From NCBI RefSeq assembly GCF_002218005.2, contig NZ_AP018678.1, positions 1,488,001 through 1,552,000 of the forward strand: DNA of 64,000 nucleotides, written 5' to 3'. The notes under the pieces were generated by a model. The model was not told the DNA's origin. It made no database searches and saw only the letters and a program-made list of their open reading frames with translations. The position numbers and the translations under genes are program-made. Of the stretch, positions 33,542-43,116 are shown piece by piece (position 1 is the first letter of the stretch; each line of letters begins with the position of its first letter). The stretch comes from Vibrio algivorus (lineage in GTDB: Bacteria > Pseudomonadota > Gammaproteobacteria > Enterobacterales > Vibrionaceae).

Positions 33542-34234
33542 TTAGTCCTTATGCTCCGCCATTACTTGGCGATGCAAAATGCTGTGAAATTCTTCGGCAA
33601 ACGTTGCGTAATTATGCTCTAGCTTAGTAACTTGGTTACTTAGACGGTTAAATGCCATTACCGCTGGAATAGCAGCAAATAAGCCCATTGCGGTCGCCAC
33701 TAACGCTTCAGCAATACCTGGTGCAACCATTGCCAATGTCGCCTGTTTAACTTCACCTAGTGCAATAAAAGCTGTCATGATGCCCCATACTGTACCGAAC
33801 AAGCCGATGTACGGGCTGATTGAGCCAACAGTTGCAAGAAATGGTAACTGGTTTTCAAGCTCATCCATTTCTTTAGAAAGCGTCACACGCATAGAACGGC
33901 CAGCCCCTTCCATTACGTATTCAGCAGATGCGCCATTAGTACGTCGCAAACGGGCAAACTCAGTAAAGCCAGCATAGAAGATTTGTTCAGAACCAAGAAG
34001 GTTATTCTTTCGTGCTTTCACTTCGTGGTATAGCTGCGATAAATCGACACCTGACCAAAACTTCTCTTCAAATGACGCTGCATTTTTAGCCGCTTTATTA
34101 AGGATTTTACTTCTTTTTATAATGACAGCCCAAGATAATACTGACATTCCAAGTAAAATTAGCATCACAATCTTAACCAGTAGGCTGGCTTGTAAAAAAA
34201 GGTCAAAAATTGAAATATCAGCTGACACGGGCAA
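33542..34234 (-). CDS. tolQ: Tol-Pal system protein TolQ
   Basis: A 230-residue MotA/TolQ/ExbB proton-channel protein with three membrane helices: LVKIVMLILLGMSVLSWAVI, the LFGTVWGIMTAFIAL segment after PFLATVGSISPYIG, and ALVATAMGLFAAIPAVMAF. It forms the stator-like pentamer around TolR. The start overlaps ybgC by 17 bases, the usual tol operon layout. Confidence 0.97.
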   Translation of the reverse strand: MPVSADISIFDLFLQASLLVKIVMLILLGMSVLSWAVIIKRSKILNKAAKNAASFEEKFWSGVDLSQLYHEVKARKNNLLGSEQIFYAGFTEFARLRRTNGASAEYVMEGAGRSMRVTLSKEMDELENQLPFLATVGSISPYIGLFGTVWGIMTAFIALGEVKQATLAMVAPGIAEALVATAMGLFAAIPAVMAFNRLSNQVTKLEHNYATFAEEFHSILHRQVMAEHKD

Positions 34235-34637
34235 ACTCCGACATAATAGTGCTTGGGATGGCTTGAGGTTTCATCTGTTTAATGTTGACACAGGCTACCT
34301 TAACCGTTGCTTTACACAAGATTCTGCCTTCAAGATTGACTAACTCCTGACAGAATGAGATAGAAGCTCTTTTTAAATTGACAATTGATGTTAAGACCTC
34401 AAGATGCTCATCAAGTTTCCCACCTTGGATATAATCAATGTCCATATGTTTCACAACAAAACCAATTTCTTGTTCAAGTAATGTATTTTGTGAAATACCT
34501 TGAGCGCGCAGTAATTCAGTACGAGCACGTTCAAAAAATTTCAAATAATTTGAATGGTATACCACACCACCCGCATCAGTATCTTCATAGTAAATGGTGA
34601 TAGGCCATTTGAATGTCATTTTTGTTTGTTCTGTCAC
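34218..34637 (-). CDS. ybgC: Acyl-CoA thioesterase YbgC
   Basis: A 139-residue hot-dog thioesterase acting on acyl-CoA substrates, first gene of the tol-pal operon. The catalytic motif YYEDTDAGGVVYHSNYLKF (residues about 15-33) contains the active Asp and His-Ser-Asn of the 4HBT family. The length is typical. The gene overlaps tolQ by 17 bases. About 300 bases without a gene separate it from ybgE; that gap holds the cyd terminator and presumably the tol promoter. Confidence 0.95.
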   Translation of the reverse strand: MTEQTKMTFKWPITIYYEDTDAGGVVYHSNYLKFFERARTELLRAQGISQNTLLEQEIGFVVKHMDIDYIQGGKLDEHLEVLTSIVNLKRASISFCQELVNLEGRILCKATVKVACVNIKQMKPQAIPSTIMSEFARVS

Positions 34638-34817
34638 GTTGTTACCTATTTAAGGCTGGTTTTATCCAAAACGGTTGCTTTGATTAAAAAAGTACTCAAA
34701 TCACTATACAGCAACTTAATGCGTTGAATAATAACCTTCTAACTTTTTTTTGTTTAAATATGTATTAATTGGTGTTTTCTCATACTCTACCTATTTAAAT
34801 GTGCCTATTTTTTAAAC

Positions 34818-34856
34818 ACAAAAAAGCCACCATAACTAAAGTGAATAATGGTGACT
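34818..34856 (-). terminator. Terminator of the cydABX-ybgE operon
   Basis: The stem AGCCACCAT/ATGGTGACT (one mismatch) is followed on the minus strand by TTTTT. It lies 80 bases after ybgE. Confidence 0.75.
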
Positions 34857-34935
34857 TAAAATATTAATTTCAATTGTTCTCTTTGTTAAATCGCTATTTT
34901 TAACAAAGGTTAACCATGTGAAAATAAGGGTAACT

Positions 34936-35247
34936 TTATAGAAAATAAAGCGCCGTAAAGTAGACAAGAATTGAACCTGAAAAATACGGACTAAACAGTA
35001 TTTGCCACACCCATAAAATCGGTTTGAAACCGACGCAATAGATTAACGAACTACATAAAGACCAAATAAACAAAACTGTTAACAAAGAGTGAAAACCACC
35101 GATTTGTTCAGCATAGGCTCTTGGTTCCCACATGAACATACTGATATGAAACACAGTCACGATAAAAAACAGGGCTCTTAAAAGAGCCCTATCCATTGGT
35201 GCGTGTATATCAGTCATTTTTTGACTAATATTATTCACGATCCTCAT
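34936..35247 (-). CDS. ybgE: Cyd operon protein YbgE
   Basis: A small inner-membrane protein of the cydABX operon, up to 103 residues, with three hydrophobic segments (ALLRALFFIVTVFHISMFMW; LLTVLFIWSLCSSLIYCVGF; SGSILVYFTALYFL). It follows cydX as in other gamma-proteobacteria. Its exact role is unknown. The start is uncertain: ATG at 35247 overlaps cydX by 17 bases; GTG at 35238 has GAGG before it; ATG at 35217 gives 93 residues. Confidence 0.85.
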   Translation of the reverse strand: MRIVNNISQKMTDIHAPMDRALLRALFFIVTVFHISMFMWEPRAYAEQIGGFHSLLTVLFIWSLCSSLIYCVGFKPILWVWQILFSPYFSGSILVYFTALYFL

Positions 35248-35338
35248 CCATCATTTCTGAATGCTCTAACCAAAGAGCATTGATAATACCGAATGCACAG
35301 GCAAGTAATACGCCTAGAATCCAAGCAAAGTACCACAT
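35231..35338 (-). CDS. cydX: Cytochrome bd oxidase small subunit CydX
   Basis: A 35-residue single-helix subunit that stabilises the heme b/d centres of cytochrome bd oxidase. Its translation begins MWYFAWILGVLLACAFGIIN, the invariant CydX pattern, and ends with an acidic tail (SEMMDEDRE). It lies 12 bases after cydB and is followed by ybgE. At 35 codons it is easily missed by gene callers. Confidence 0.95.
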   Translation of the reverse strand: MWYFAWILGVLLACAFGIINALWLEHSEMMDEDRE

Positions 35339-35350
35339 AATGATTGCTCC

Positions 35351-36487
35351 TTAGTAAAGTGAGTTTTTATTATCTTCAATGTACTTATCATCAAGACGAC
35401 CAAACATCTTGTAGTAAGTCCATGCCGTATAACTAAGAATCACAGGAACCATAACAAAAGCAACACCTGTCATAATTTCTAGGGTTAACAAGCTCGATGT
35501 TGAATCCCATAATGTGAAACTTACGTTTGGATCTAAGCTAGATGGCATTACGAATGGGAACATTGCAAAGCCAGAAGTTAAGATCACACCAGCACAAGTT
35601 AAGCTTGAAGCAAGGAATGCTAAAGCGCCCTTTTGTGCTTTGGTTGCCACCACTGCAAGTAATGCCATGACAACACCAAGTACTGGAGCAATCCACATTA
35701 GCGGGTAAGTCGCAAAGTTAGTCATCCACGCACCTGGTTCACGCGCAACTTCTTTTAGAAGTGGGTTTGAAGGTCCGTTATGGTCTATCACACTTTTCAG
35801 AACATAACCGTCAATGTTTTGAACCCAGAAACCAGCTACAACAAATAACACTGCAACTAATAAACCTGTAATAGTCGAAACAGTACGTGCACGGTTGTAA
35901 ACATCACCAGATGTTTTCATTTGTAGCCATGTTGAACCTTGAAGAACAAACATAGATACACTAACTAGACCACATAAAAGTCCAAACGGGTTTAGTAGAC
36001 CAAAGAAGTTACCGTGATACTGAGACATCATGAACTCATTCAGTTCAAATGGCACACCTTGCAATAAGTTACCAAATGCTACACCAAAGATAAGCGGTGG
36101 AACGAAACCACTGATTGAGATACAGATGTCCCAATTGTTACGCCATTTTGTTGTTTCAATTTTTGAACGGTAATCTAGAGCTACAGGACGTAACCAAAGT
36201 GCTGCCAATGTTACGATCATCGCTAGGTAAAAACCTGAGAATGATGTTGCGTAAACCATAGGCCATGCCGCAAATAATGCGCCACCCGCAGTGATCAACC
36301 AAACTTGGTTACCATCCCAGTGTGGTGCGATGGAGTTAATCATCACACGACGCTGAGTGTCAGTTTTGCCGATGATAGGTACTAATGCACCGACACCCAT
36401 ATCAAAACCATCGGCGATAGCGAAACCGACGAATAATACGCCGATCAGTACCCACCAAATAAATCGTAATGCTTCGTAATCAAACAT
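35351..36487 (-). CDS. cydB: Cytochrome bd ubiquinol oxidase subunit II
   Basis: A 378-residue inner-membrane protein, the second large subunit of the oxygen-reducing cytochrome bd complex. It has eight to nine hydrophobic segments, the N-terminal WWVLIGVLFVGFAIADGFDMG, and NSIAPHWDGNQVWLITAGGA, which are family signatures. It lies 14 bases after cydA and 12 before cydX, in one operon. Confidence 0.97.
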   Translation of the reverse strand: MFDYEALRFIWWVLIGVLFVGFAIADGFDMGVGALVPIIGKTDTQRRVMINSIAPHWDGNQVWLITAGGALFAAWPMVYATSFSGFYLAMIVTLAALWLRPVALDYRSKIETTKWRNNWDICISISGFVPPLIFGVAFGNLLQGVPFELNEFMMSQYHGNFFGLLNPFGLLCGLVSVSMFVLQGSTWLQMKTSGDVYNRARTVSTITGLLVAVLFVVAGFWVQNIDGYVLKSVIDHNGPSNPLLKEVAREPGAWMTNFATYPLMWIAPVLGVVMALLAVVATKAQKGALAFLASSLTCAGVILTSGFAMFPFVMPSSLDPNVSFTLWDSTSSLLTLEIMTGVAFVMVPVILSYTAWTYYKMFGRLDDKYIEDNKNSLY

Positions 36488-36501
36488 GAATTATCCCCTG
36501 C

Positions 36502-38088
36502 TTATGCTTCAACTTCACGAGAAACTTTACCTTCTAAAGAGGTATCGTTTTGCTCAAAGTGATAACGTCCTGTCTTTAAGCTACTAGGACCTTTACGTGC
36601 AAATTTAACCATCAAGTATACTTCTGCGATTAACAGACAAGTATAGAACGCAATGATTGCAAAAATTGAGGTTAATATTTCGCCGCGCGATAATGCAGAT
36701 GCTGCAACATTTGTTGGTAGAATTTCACCAACTGCCCATGGCTGACGACCATATTCCGCAACAAACCAACCAGCTTCAATCGCAATCCATGGTAGTGGAA
36801 TGCTGAACAGCGCAGCTTTAAGTAAGAAACGATTTTTCTCGATACGTTGACGACATGTTTGGATAAAGGCAAAAGCAAACACACCTAACATAATGACACC
36901 AGCGGCAACCATGATACGGAATGACCAGAATAGTGGCCAAACTTGCGGAATTGAATCTTTTACCGCTTTTTGGATTTGCTCTTCTGATGCTTGAGAGACA
37001 TCATCGGTGTAACGCTTAAGCAATAAGCCGTAACCCAAATCGCCTTTCACTTCATCAAATGCTGCAACGTTTGCATCTGATTTATCACCAGCGCGCAATT
37101 TCTCAAGTAAATCATAAGCAATCATACCATTACGGATACGAGCTTCATGTTCTACTTCAAGGTCAGAAATACCCTTCACTTCTTTATCTAAAGAACGAGT
37201 TGCGATAATACCCAATGCGTATGGGATTTGAATCGCATAGTCATTCTTCATCTCATCTTGGTTTGGTAGAGCAAATGCAGTAAATGCTGCAGGAGCTGGC
37301 TCTGTGTGCCACTCTGCTTCAATTGCTGCTAATTTTGCTTGTTGTACGTCACCAAGCTCGTAACCAGAGTCATCACCTAGTACGAGTGTTGATAAAATCG
37401 CAGCCATACCAAAAGAAGCGGCGATAGCAAAAGAACGACGAGCAAATGCAATATCACGACCTTTAAGTAAGTAGTATGCACTAATACCCAAGATGAACAT
37501 CGCACCACAAGTGTAACCAGACGAAACGGTATGAACGAACTTAACTTGCGCAACAGGGTTAAAGATCACTTCAGAGAAGCTCACCATTTCCATACGCATT
37601 GTTTCGTAGTTGAACTCTGAACCAACTGGGTTTTGCATCCAGCCATTAGCAATCAAGATCCAAAGTGCAGAGAAGTTAGAGCCAATCGCCACTAGCCATG
37701 TTACTGCTAAGTGTTGGCGTTTTGATAAACGATCCCAACCGAAGAAGAACAAGCCAACCATTGTTGATTCTAAAAAGAATGCAATCAATGCTTCGATAGC
37801 TAAAGGCGCACCAAAAATATCACCTACATAATGTGAATAGTATGACCAGTTAGTACCGAACTGAAACTCCATGGTTAAGCCTGTGGCAACACCTAGAGCA
37901 AAGTTAATACCGAAAAGCTTACCCCAGAACTTAGTCATGTCCTTGTAGATTTGCTTTCCTGTCATTACATAAACTGACTCCATGATGGCAAGTAAAAATG
38001 CCATACCAAGAGTCAAAGGAACAAATAGGAAGTGATACATCGCTGTCATTGCAAATTGCAATCGCGATAGATCAACAACATCAATCAT
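36502..38088 (-). CDS. cydA: Cytochrome bd ubiquinol oxidase subunit I
   Basis: A 528-residue inner-membrane subunit that binds hemes b558, b595 and d and the quinol (Q loop). The N-terminal LSRLQFAMTAMYHFLFVPL includes the heme b595 ligand histidine; HTVSSGYTCGAMFILG carries another heme ligand; GRQPWAVGEILPT is a hallmark of the C-terminal half. The Q-loop region (about 250-380) is present at full length. A promoter region with ArcA-like repeats lies upstream. Confidence 0.97.
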   Translation of the reverse strand: MIDVVDLSRLQFAMTAMYHFLFVPLTLGMAFLLAIMESVYVMTGKQIYKDMTKFWGKLFGINFALGVATGLTMEFQFGTNWSYYSHYVGDIFGAPLAIEALIAFFLESTMVGLFFFGWDRLSKRQHLAVTWLVAIGSNFSALWILIANGWMQNPVGSEFNYETMRMEMVSFSEVIFNPVAQVKFVHTVSSGYTCGAMFILGISAYYLLKGRDIAFARRSFAIAASFGMAAILSTLVLGDDSGYELGDVQQAKLAAIEAEWHTEPAPAAFTAFALPNQDEMKNDYAIQIPYALGIIATRSLDKEVKGISDLEVEHEARIRNGMIAYDLLEKLRAGDKSDANVAAFDEVKGDLGYGLLLKRYTDDVSQASEEQIQKAVKDSIPQVWPLFWSFRIMVAAGVIMLGVFAFAFIQTCRQRIEKNRFLLKAALFSIPLPWIAIEAGWFVAEYGRQPWAVGEILPTNVAASALSRGEILTSIFAIIAFYTCLLIAEVYLMVKFARKGPSSLKTGRYHFEQNDTSLEGKVSREVEA

Positions 38089-38186
38089 GGTAACTCCTTT
38101 TTATGTCGCTATCCGAGCCTGAAACAAGCTTCATACAACGATTAGGATGGTTAAAGTAAACACACTCAACAAAACCACTTTGGTTT

Positions 38187-38223
38187 GTTACAAAAATGTG
38201 CCTAAATGGTTATTATTTTGTTA
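38187..38223 (-). promoter_or_regulatory. Phased GTTA repeats, possible ArcA site upstream of cydA
   Basis: GTTA occurs at 38187, 38209 and 38220, at 22- and 11-base spacing. Direct repeats at 11-bp intervals with this core are the ArcA-P pattern, and cydAB is an ArcA target in related bacteria. This is a visual match only. Confidence 0.35.
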
Positions 38224-38313
38224 AGCACTATCTAATATAGTTGTCGCTAATATTACGCATTAAGCACAGATGTTTCAAAAGGTTTCTAAACTATTTTTGA
38301 ACAAAATACAGAA

Positions 38314-38356
38314 TATACCCAAGTGAATTCTGGAACTTGCAAATCACTTGGGTATA
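38314..38356. repeat. TATACCCAAGTGA palindrome upstream of cydA
   Basis: ATATACCCAAGTGA and its complement TCACTTGGGTATAT flank a short unrelated loop. It is a diverged member of the same palindromic family as 29301-29356. The rest of the 417-base gap between cydA and ruvB shows no gene. Confidence 0.85.
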
Positions 38357-38445
38357 TTATGTGTTTTCTATGTCTTTTTAATGTAGGAATTCTTGTAACA
38401 CGTTAATCTCGTGGATTTTAGAGCAGTCAGCTTGGCATGCAAGTA

Positions 38446-38480
38446 TTAAAAAAGGGTAACAAACACCTCGTTACCCTTTT
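38446..38480 (-). terminator. ruvB terminator
   Basis: The stem AAGGGTAAC/GTTACCCTT is followed on the minus strand by a T-run (TTTTTTAAT). It lies 25 bases after the ruvB stop. Confidence 0.85.
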
Positions 38481-38504
38481 GTACGTTATTCAGTCAAATT
38501 GTTC

Positions 38505-39515
38505 TTAAGCCGGTCTATCTAAGCCAAAATGCAGATAGGCTCTATCACTAGCAATCCGCCCTCTTGGCGTTCTTTGTAAATAACCCTGCTGAATCAGATA
38601 AGGTTCTATCACATCTTCAATAGTATCTTTCTCTTCACCGATTGCGGCAGCTAGGTTATCTAAACCAACAGGGCCACCGGAGAACTTTTCCATAATGGCC
38701 AATAAAAGCTTTCTATCCATGTAATCAAATCCCTGATTATCGACATCTAGCATATTCAACGCTTTGTCTGCCGTATCAAGGCAAATATGACCATTACCTT
38801 TTACTTCGGCATAATCTCGTACGCGACGTAATAATCGATTTGCAATACGAGGTGTGCCACGAGAACGCTTGGCCACTTCTAACGCGCCTTCTTCTTCCAT
38901 CGATAAACCTAGACAATCAGCACTGCGTTTTACAATATGTTGTAAGTCTTTCACTTTGTAATACTCTAAACGCTGTACAATACCGAAGCGATCACGCAGA
39001 GGTGACGTTAACGAACCGGCACGCGTTGTCGCACCAATTAAAGTAAAGGGCGGTAGATCGATTTTAATTGAGCGAGCAGCAGGGCCTTCACCGATCATAA
39101 TGTCCAGTTGATAATCTTCCATTGCTGGATATAAGATTTCTTCAACCACTGGGCTTAAACGGTGGATCTCATCAATAAATAAGATATCGTTTTCTTCTAG
39201 GTTGGTCAGCAATGCCGCAAGGTCGCCAGCTTTTTCTAAGACAGGTCCAGAGGTAGTACGAATATTCACTTCCATTTCATTGGCAACTATATTTGCTAGC
39301 GTCGTTTTACCTAGACCTGGAGGACCAAAAACCAATAGATGGTCAAGTGGCTCATGACGTAATTGAGCCGCTTTAATAAAGATTTCCATTTGGTCGCGGA
39401 CGTGATCTTGCCCTTGATAATCTTCTAAGCGTTTTGGTCGAATCGCGCGGTCGATGATATCTTCATCTTTGAAAACCGGGCTATCTGCTGCAATTAAGCG
39501 ATCCGCTTCTATCAT
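38505..39515 (-). CDS. ruvB: Holliday junction helicase RuvB
   Basis: A 336-residue AAA+ motor that drives branch migration with RuvA. The N-terminal RAIRPKRLEDYQGQ, Walker A GPPGLGKTTL (about 62-71), Walker B ILFIDEIHRL, sensor GATTRAGSLTSPLRDRFG and the C-terminal winged-helix RTPRGRIASDRAY are all present. It follows ruvA by 23 bases. Confidence 0.98.
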   Translation of the reverse strand: MIEADRLIAADSPVFKDEDIIDRAIRPKRLEDYQGQDHVRDQMEIFIKAAQLRHEPLDHLLVFGPPGLGKTTLANIVANEMEVNIRTTSGPVLEKAGDLAALLTNLEENDILFIDEIHRLSPVVEEILYPAMEDYQLDIMIGEGPAARSIKIDLPPFTLIGATTRAGSLTSPLRDRFGIVQRLEYYKVKDLQHIVKRSADCLGLSMEEEGALEVAKRSRGTPRIANRLLRRVRDYAEVKGNGHICLDTADKALNMLDVDNQGFDYMDRKLLLAIMEKFSGGPVGLDNLAAAIGEEKDTIEDVIEPYLIQQGYLQRTPRGRIASDRAYLHFGLDRPA

Positions 39516-39538
39516 TAAATTAACCTCAGGCTAGCAGC

Positions 39539-40159
39539 CTATACCATTGATTTTAAAGCTTCGCGAATGATCATTTCGCTCGTCATATCAGCTCCAGCCA
39601 CTTGAGAAACCACTTTTGAAGCCATTGGTGGTTTATAGCCAAGTGAAATTAGTGCGCTAACCGCTTCATCTTGTGCATTGTGAGTGGTACGTGAATCTGC
39701 AATTGAATCCATTGCCGCGGCATCGGTAGCAGGAGTAAATAAATCGTGCGTCACCCAGCCTTTCAGGCGATCTTTCATTTCCACCACAAGGCGTTCTGCG
39801 GTTTTTTTACCGACTCCCGGTAATTTCACTAAAGTACTGACATCTTCATGTTCAACACAAGTGACAAACTGCGACGCTGTCATACCAGATAGAATAGCGA
39901 GACCTAGTTTAGGGCCAACACCATTCGCTTTAATAACTTCACGGAATAGCGCACGCTCTTTAACGGTATTAAACCCATAGAGCAATTGAGCGTCTTCACG
40001 AACGACAAAGTGAGTATAGATAATCGCTTCTTCGTTTACATTCGGTAATTCATAAAAACAACTCATTGGCATTTGCACTTCATAGCCGATCCCAGAGACT
40101 TCAATTAAAACTTCTGGTGGTTGTTTTTCAATTAGTATTCCACGTAAGCGACCAATCAC
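39539..40159 (-). CDS. ruvA: Holliday junction DNA-binding protein RuvA
   Basis: A 206-residue protein whose tetramer binds four-way junctions and loads RuvB. Domain I (MIGRLRGILIEKQPPEVLIE) is an OB fold, domain II has helix-hairpin-helix motifs (NGVGPKLGLAILSG; LPGVGKKTAERLVVEM), and domain III (about 155-206) binds RuvB. A LexA box lies about 90 bases upstream, so ruvAB is likely an SOS-regulated unit separate from ruvC. Confidence 0.98.
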   Translation of the reverse strand: MIGRLRGILIEKQPPEVLIEVSGIGYEVQMPMSCFYELPNVNEEAIIYTHFVVREDAQLLYGFNTVKERALFREVIKANGVGPKLGLAILSGMTASQFVTCVEHEDVSTLVKLPGVGKKTAERLVVEMKDRLKGWVTHDLFTPATDAAAMDSIADSRTTHNAQDEAVSALISLGYKPPMASKVVSQVAGADMTSEMIIREALKSMV

Positions 40160-40249
40160 TTTATGTTCCTTATTTTTGTTTCATTAAGCTCAACGAGTAA
40201 AGGCAAGCTTATCAAGATTTTTATTCAATTTAGATATCATAATAATTAA

Positions 40250-40265
40250 CTGGATAAACATCCAG
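40250..40265 (-). promoter_or_regulatory. LexA (SOS) box upstream of ruvAB
   Basis: The 16-base CTG-N10-CAG core (CTGGATGTTTATCCAG on the minus strand) is flanked by TA and TTA, close to the gamma-proteobacterial LexA consensus. It lies between ruvC and ruvA, where ruvAB expression would start. Confidence 0.8.
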
Positions 40266-40278
40266 TATTATATCTTTA

Positions 40279-40800
40279 TTAACGATAACGGCCGCGTTTC
40301 GCACCACTCGCTTTACCTGCTAATGCAATAAGCGTTTTATTAGTATTAGCATGACAAATTGCCACACCCAGTGCATCCGCTGCATCCGCTTGAGGTTTTG
40401 CTGGCAATTTAAGCATACTTTTTACCATATGCTGAACCTGGGATTTATCTGCGCCACCCGTTCCTGTCACTGCTTGTTTGATCAACCTTGCTGCATACTC
40501 ATAAACTGGTAAATCAGCGTTCACTGCAGCCACGATTGCACTGCCACGCGCTTGGCCTAACTTCAACGCAGAGTCAGCATTTTTTGCCATGAAGACTTGC
40601 TCTATCGCGAAGACATCTGGTTGAAATTGGGTAATAATTTCTGATACCCCAGCATATATTTGCTTCAAACGCTTAGGTAAAGCCTCTTCTGACATGCGGA
40701 TACAACCACTGCCTAAATAGTGCAAATGCCGCCCTTCTTGGCGAATAACGCCATAGCCTGTAATACGTGAACCGGGATCAATTCCAAGTATGATGGACAT
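40279..40800 (-). CDS. ruvC: Holliday junction resolvase RuvC
   Basis: A 173-residue endonuclease that cuts junctions processed by RuvAB. The RNase H-like fold has the acidic residues in ILGIDPGSRITGYG (Asp7), FAIEQVFMAKN (Glu) and the late DAADALGVAICH pair. A basic C-terminal tail follows. It is read in the same direction as ruvAB, with a 119-base gap holding the LexA box. Confidence 0.97.
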   Translation of the reverse strand: MSIILGIDPGSRITGYGVIRQEGRHLHYLGSGCIRMSEEALPKRLKQIYAGVSEIITQFQPDVFAIEQVFMAKNADSALKLGQARGSAIVAAVNADLPVYEYAARLIKQAVTGTGGADKSQVQHMVKSMLKLPAKPQADAADALGVAICHANTNKTLIALAGKASGAKRGRYR

Positions 40801-40850
40801 ACTGTCTCTTTATTTATATTCGTAAGTATTGAAAGTATAACCAGCGATAA

Positions 40851-40884
40851 AAACAAAAACACCCACATCAGCAAGTGTGGGTGC
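40851..40884 (-). terminator. aspS terminator
   Basis: The eight-base stem CACCCACA/TGTGGGTG is followed on the minus strand by TTTTTGTTTTT. It lies between aspS and ruvC. Confidence 0.88.
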
Positions 40885-40923
40885 TTTATTCGCGTTATTG
40901 ATCGCTCAATATGACTTATTCGA

Positions 40924-42696
40924 TTATTCTTTTTCTTTCGCTGCCGTCACCGCAATCGATAATTCTTCGAGTGCTGCTGGATTTGCTAAACTCGGAGCGT
41001 TAGTTAAAGGACAAGCCGCTGCCGTAGTTTTAGGGAAAGCAATCACATCACGAATATTATCAGTACCACAAAGTAGCATAACGAGACGGTCAAGACCGAA
41101 CGCTAAACCTGCATGAGGTGGTGTACCGTATTTTAGAGCATCCAGTAAGAAACCAAACTTCAAACGTTGTTCGGTTTCATCAATGCCTAAAATATCAAAT
41201 ACTGTTGATTGCATTTCCGCATTGTGAATACGAACTGAACCGCCGCCCACTTCATAACCATTTAATACCATATCGTAAGCGTTCGAGTTCGCGGCTGCTG
41301 GATTCGCTGTTAGTTCTTCTGCTGTTACGCCTAATGGAGAAGTGAATGGGTGATGCATAGCATGCAGGTTACCTTCATCATCTTCTTCAAACATTGGGAA
41401 ATCAACGACCCAAAGTGGTTTCCATGCTTGCAGATCAGTAAGCTCAAGATCTAGACCAAGCTTGATACGTAGAGCACCCATTGCTTCAGATACCACGTTG
41501 GCTTTATCTGCACCGAATAAAATGATATCACCCGTTTGAGCACCAGTGCGCTCAAGAATACCGTTGATCACTTCTTCATTTAAGAACTTAGCAACTGGAG
41601 ATTGAATACCTTCAACACCGGCTTCAAGATCATTCACTTTCATCCAAGCAAGACCTTTCGCGCCATAGATGCCTACGAAACTACCGTACTCATCAATTTG
41701 CTTACGAGATAATGCTGCGCCACCAGGAACACGAATGACTGAAACACGTCCTTTTTCGTCATTTGCAGGACCAGAGAACACTTTGAATTCCACATCTTTT
41801 ACTAAGTCAGCCACATCCACTAGCTCAAGTGGGTTACGAAGATCTGGCTTATCAGAACCAAAACGACGTATAGCTTCAGAAAATGGCATTACTGGGAAAT
41901 CACCCAAGTCAACATTAAGTAGCTCTTGCCACATATCACGAACCATAGCCTCAGTTACGCCACGAACTTGGTCAGCGGTCATAAACGAGGTTTCGATATC
42001 AATTTGAGTAAATTCAGGCTGACGGTCAGCACGTAAATCTTCATCACGGAAACATTTTACGATTTGGTAGTAACGGTCAAAACCCGACATCATTAACAAT
42101 TGTTTAAACAACTGAGGTGATTGTGGAAGTGCGTAGAAACTCCCTTTATGGACACGGCTTGGTACTAGGTAGTCACGTGCACCTTCTGGCGTTGCTTTCG
42201 TCAGTACAGGGGTTTCAATATCTAAGAAACCGTTATCATCCAAGAAGCGACGAACAAAACTTGAAGCTTTAGCACGTAGTTTAATACGATCGCTCATTTC
42301 AGGACGACGTAGGTCAATATAACGATATTTTAAACGTTGCTCTTCCGAGTTCGTTTGGTTGAAATCTAAAGGTAGTGCTTCAGAACGGTTGATGATTTCA
42401 AGGCCAGTTGCATACACTTCAACTTCACCTGTTGCCATATCTTTATTAATTTGGCTATCAGGACGAGCACGTACTTCACCGGTTAATTTGATACAGAATT
42501 CATTACGCAGTTGGTTTGCTTCTGCAAAAATTTCAGTCATATCTGGGTCGATAACAACTTGAACAATTCCTTCACGGTCACGCATATCAATAAAAATTAG
42601 ACCGCCTAGATCACGGCGACGATTAACCCATCCGCAAAGTTCTACAGTTTGTCCTGCTAGGGACTTGTTCAGGTGACCACAATACTGGGTGCGCAT
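40924..42696 (-). CDS. aspS: Aspartyl-tRNA synthetase
   Basis: A 590-residue class IIb synthetase charging tRNA-Asp. The N-terminal OB-fold anticodon-binding domain (VELCGWVNRRRDLGGLIFID), class II motif 2 (KCFRDEDLRADRQPEFTQID), the bacterial insertion (about 280-420) and motif 3 (AGLAFGLDRLVMLLCG) are all visible. The length matches E. coli AspS (590). It appears to be monocistronic, with its own terminator. Confidence 0.98.
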   Translation of the reverse strand: MRTQYCGHLNKSLAGQTVELCGWVNRRRDLGGLIFIDMRDREGIVQVVIDPDMTEIFAEANQLRNEFCIKLTGEVRARPDSQINKDMATGEVEVYATGLEIINRSEALPLDFNQTNSEEQRLKYRYIDLRRPEMSDRIKLRAKASSFVRRFLDDNGFLDIETPVLTKATPEGARDYLVPSRVHKGSFYALPQSPQLFKQLLMMSGFDRYYQIVKCFRDEDLRADRQPEFTQIDIETSFMTADQVRGVTEAMVRDMWQELLNVDLGDFPVMPFSEAIRRFGSDKPDLRNPLELVDVADLVKDVEFKVFSGPANDEKGRVSVIRVPGGAALSRKQIDEYGSFVGIYGAKGLAWMKVNDLEAGVEGIQSPVAKFLNEEVINGILERTGAQTGDIILFGADKANVVSEAMGALRIKLGLDLELTDLQAWKPLWVVDFPMFEEDDEGNLHAMHHPFTSPLGVTAEELTANPAAANSNAYDMVLNGYEVGGGSVRIHNAEMQSTVFDILGIDETEQRLKFGFLLDALKYGTPPHAGLAFGLDRLVMLLCGTDNIRDVIAFPKTTAAACPLTNAPSLANPAALEELSIAVTAAKEKE

Positions 42697-43116
42697 AATG
42701 AATTTCCCAATCTCTTATTTAAATAATGAATGATTTTCGGTGGAGCAGAGCGCTCAAAAACACCGTATAAAAAACTTTTCCTATTTATACTTGGAAAACA
42801 GATAAAAATCGACCACCGGAAGCACAATTTATTGGCTTTTCGCGAGTAAAGGAGTGAAAGGTGTGTTAACCGCTCATAAGTTATCCAACTCAATGACCAA
42901 GCCAACTAAAAGAAAAATTATTAAATCACTAGCCTACGCACAATAAAAAAGCCGAATGCGGTTAAAAATCGCTCGGTTACGTCAGTAAACTGAAATAAAA
43001 TCAAATAACCTGCAAACTCAATAGCGATATATGCCAACTTCCCTTAAAATAAGAACATATCTTCACCTAGCCAATTAGCAATGTTCGGCTAGTAAACTAA
43101 TTTCAAGTGAGTTGTC
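42697..43116. other. Divergent intergenic region aspS / cmoA
   Basis: No gene, strong hairpin or repeat is visible. The stretch must hold the promoters of aspS (minus) and cmoA (plus), but no pair is clear enough to mark. Confidence 0.5.

Noticed and set aside
42669..42905. 78-residue frame upstream of aspS
   Set aside because: It overlaps the aspS start region, has no recognisable motif and lacks a ribosome site.
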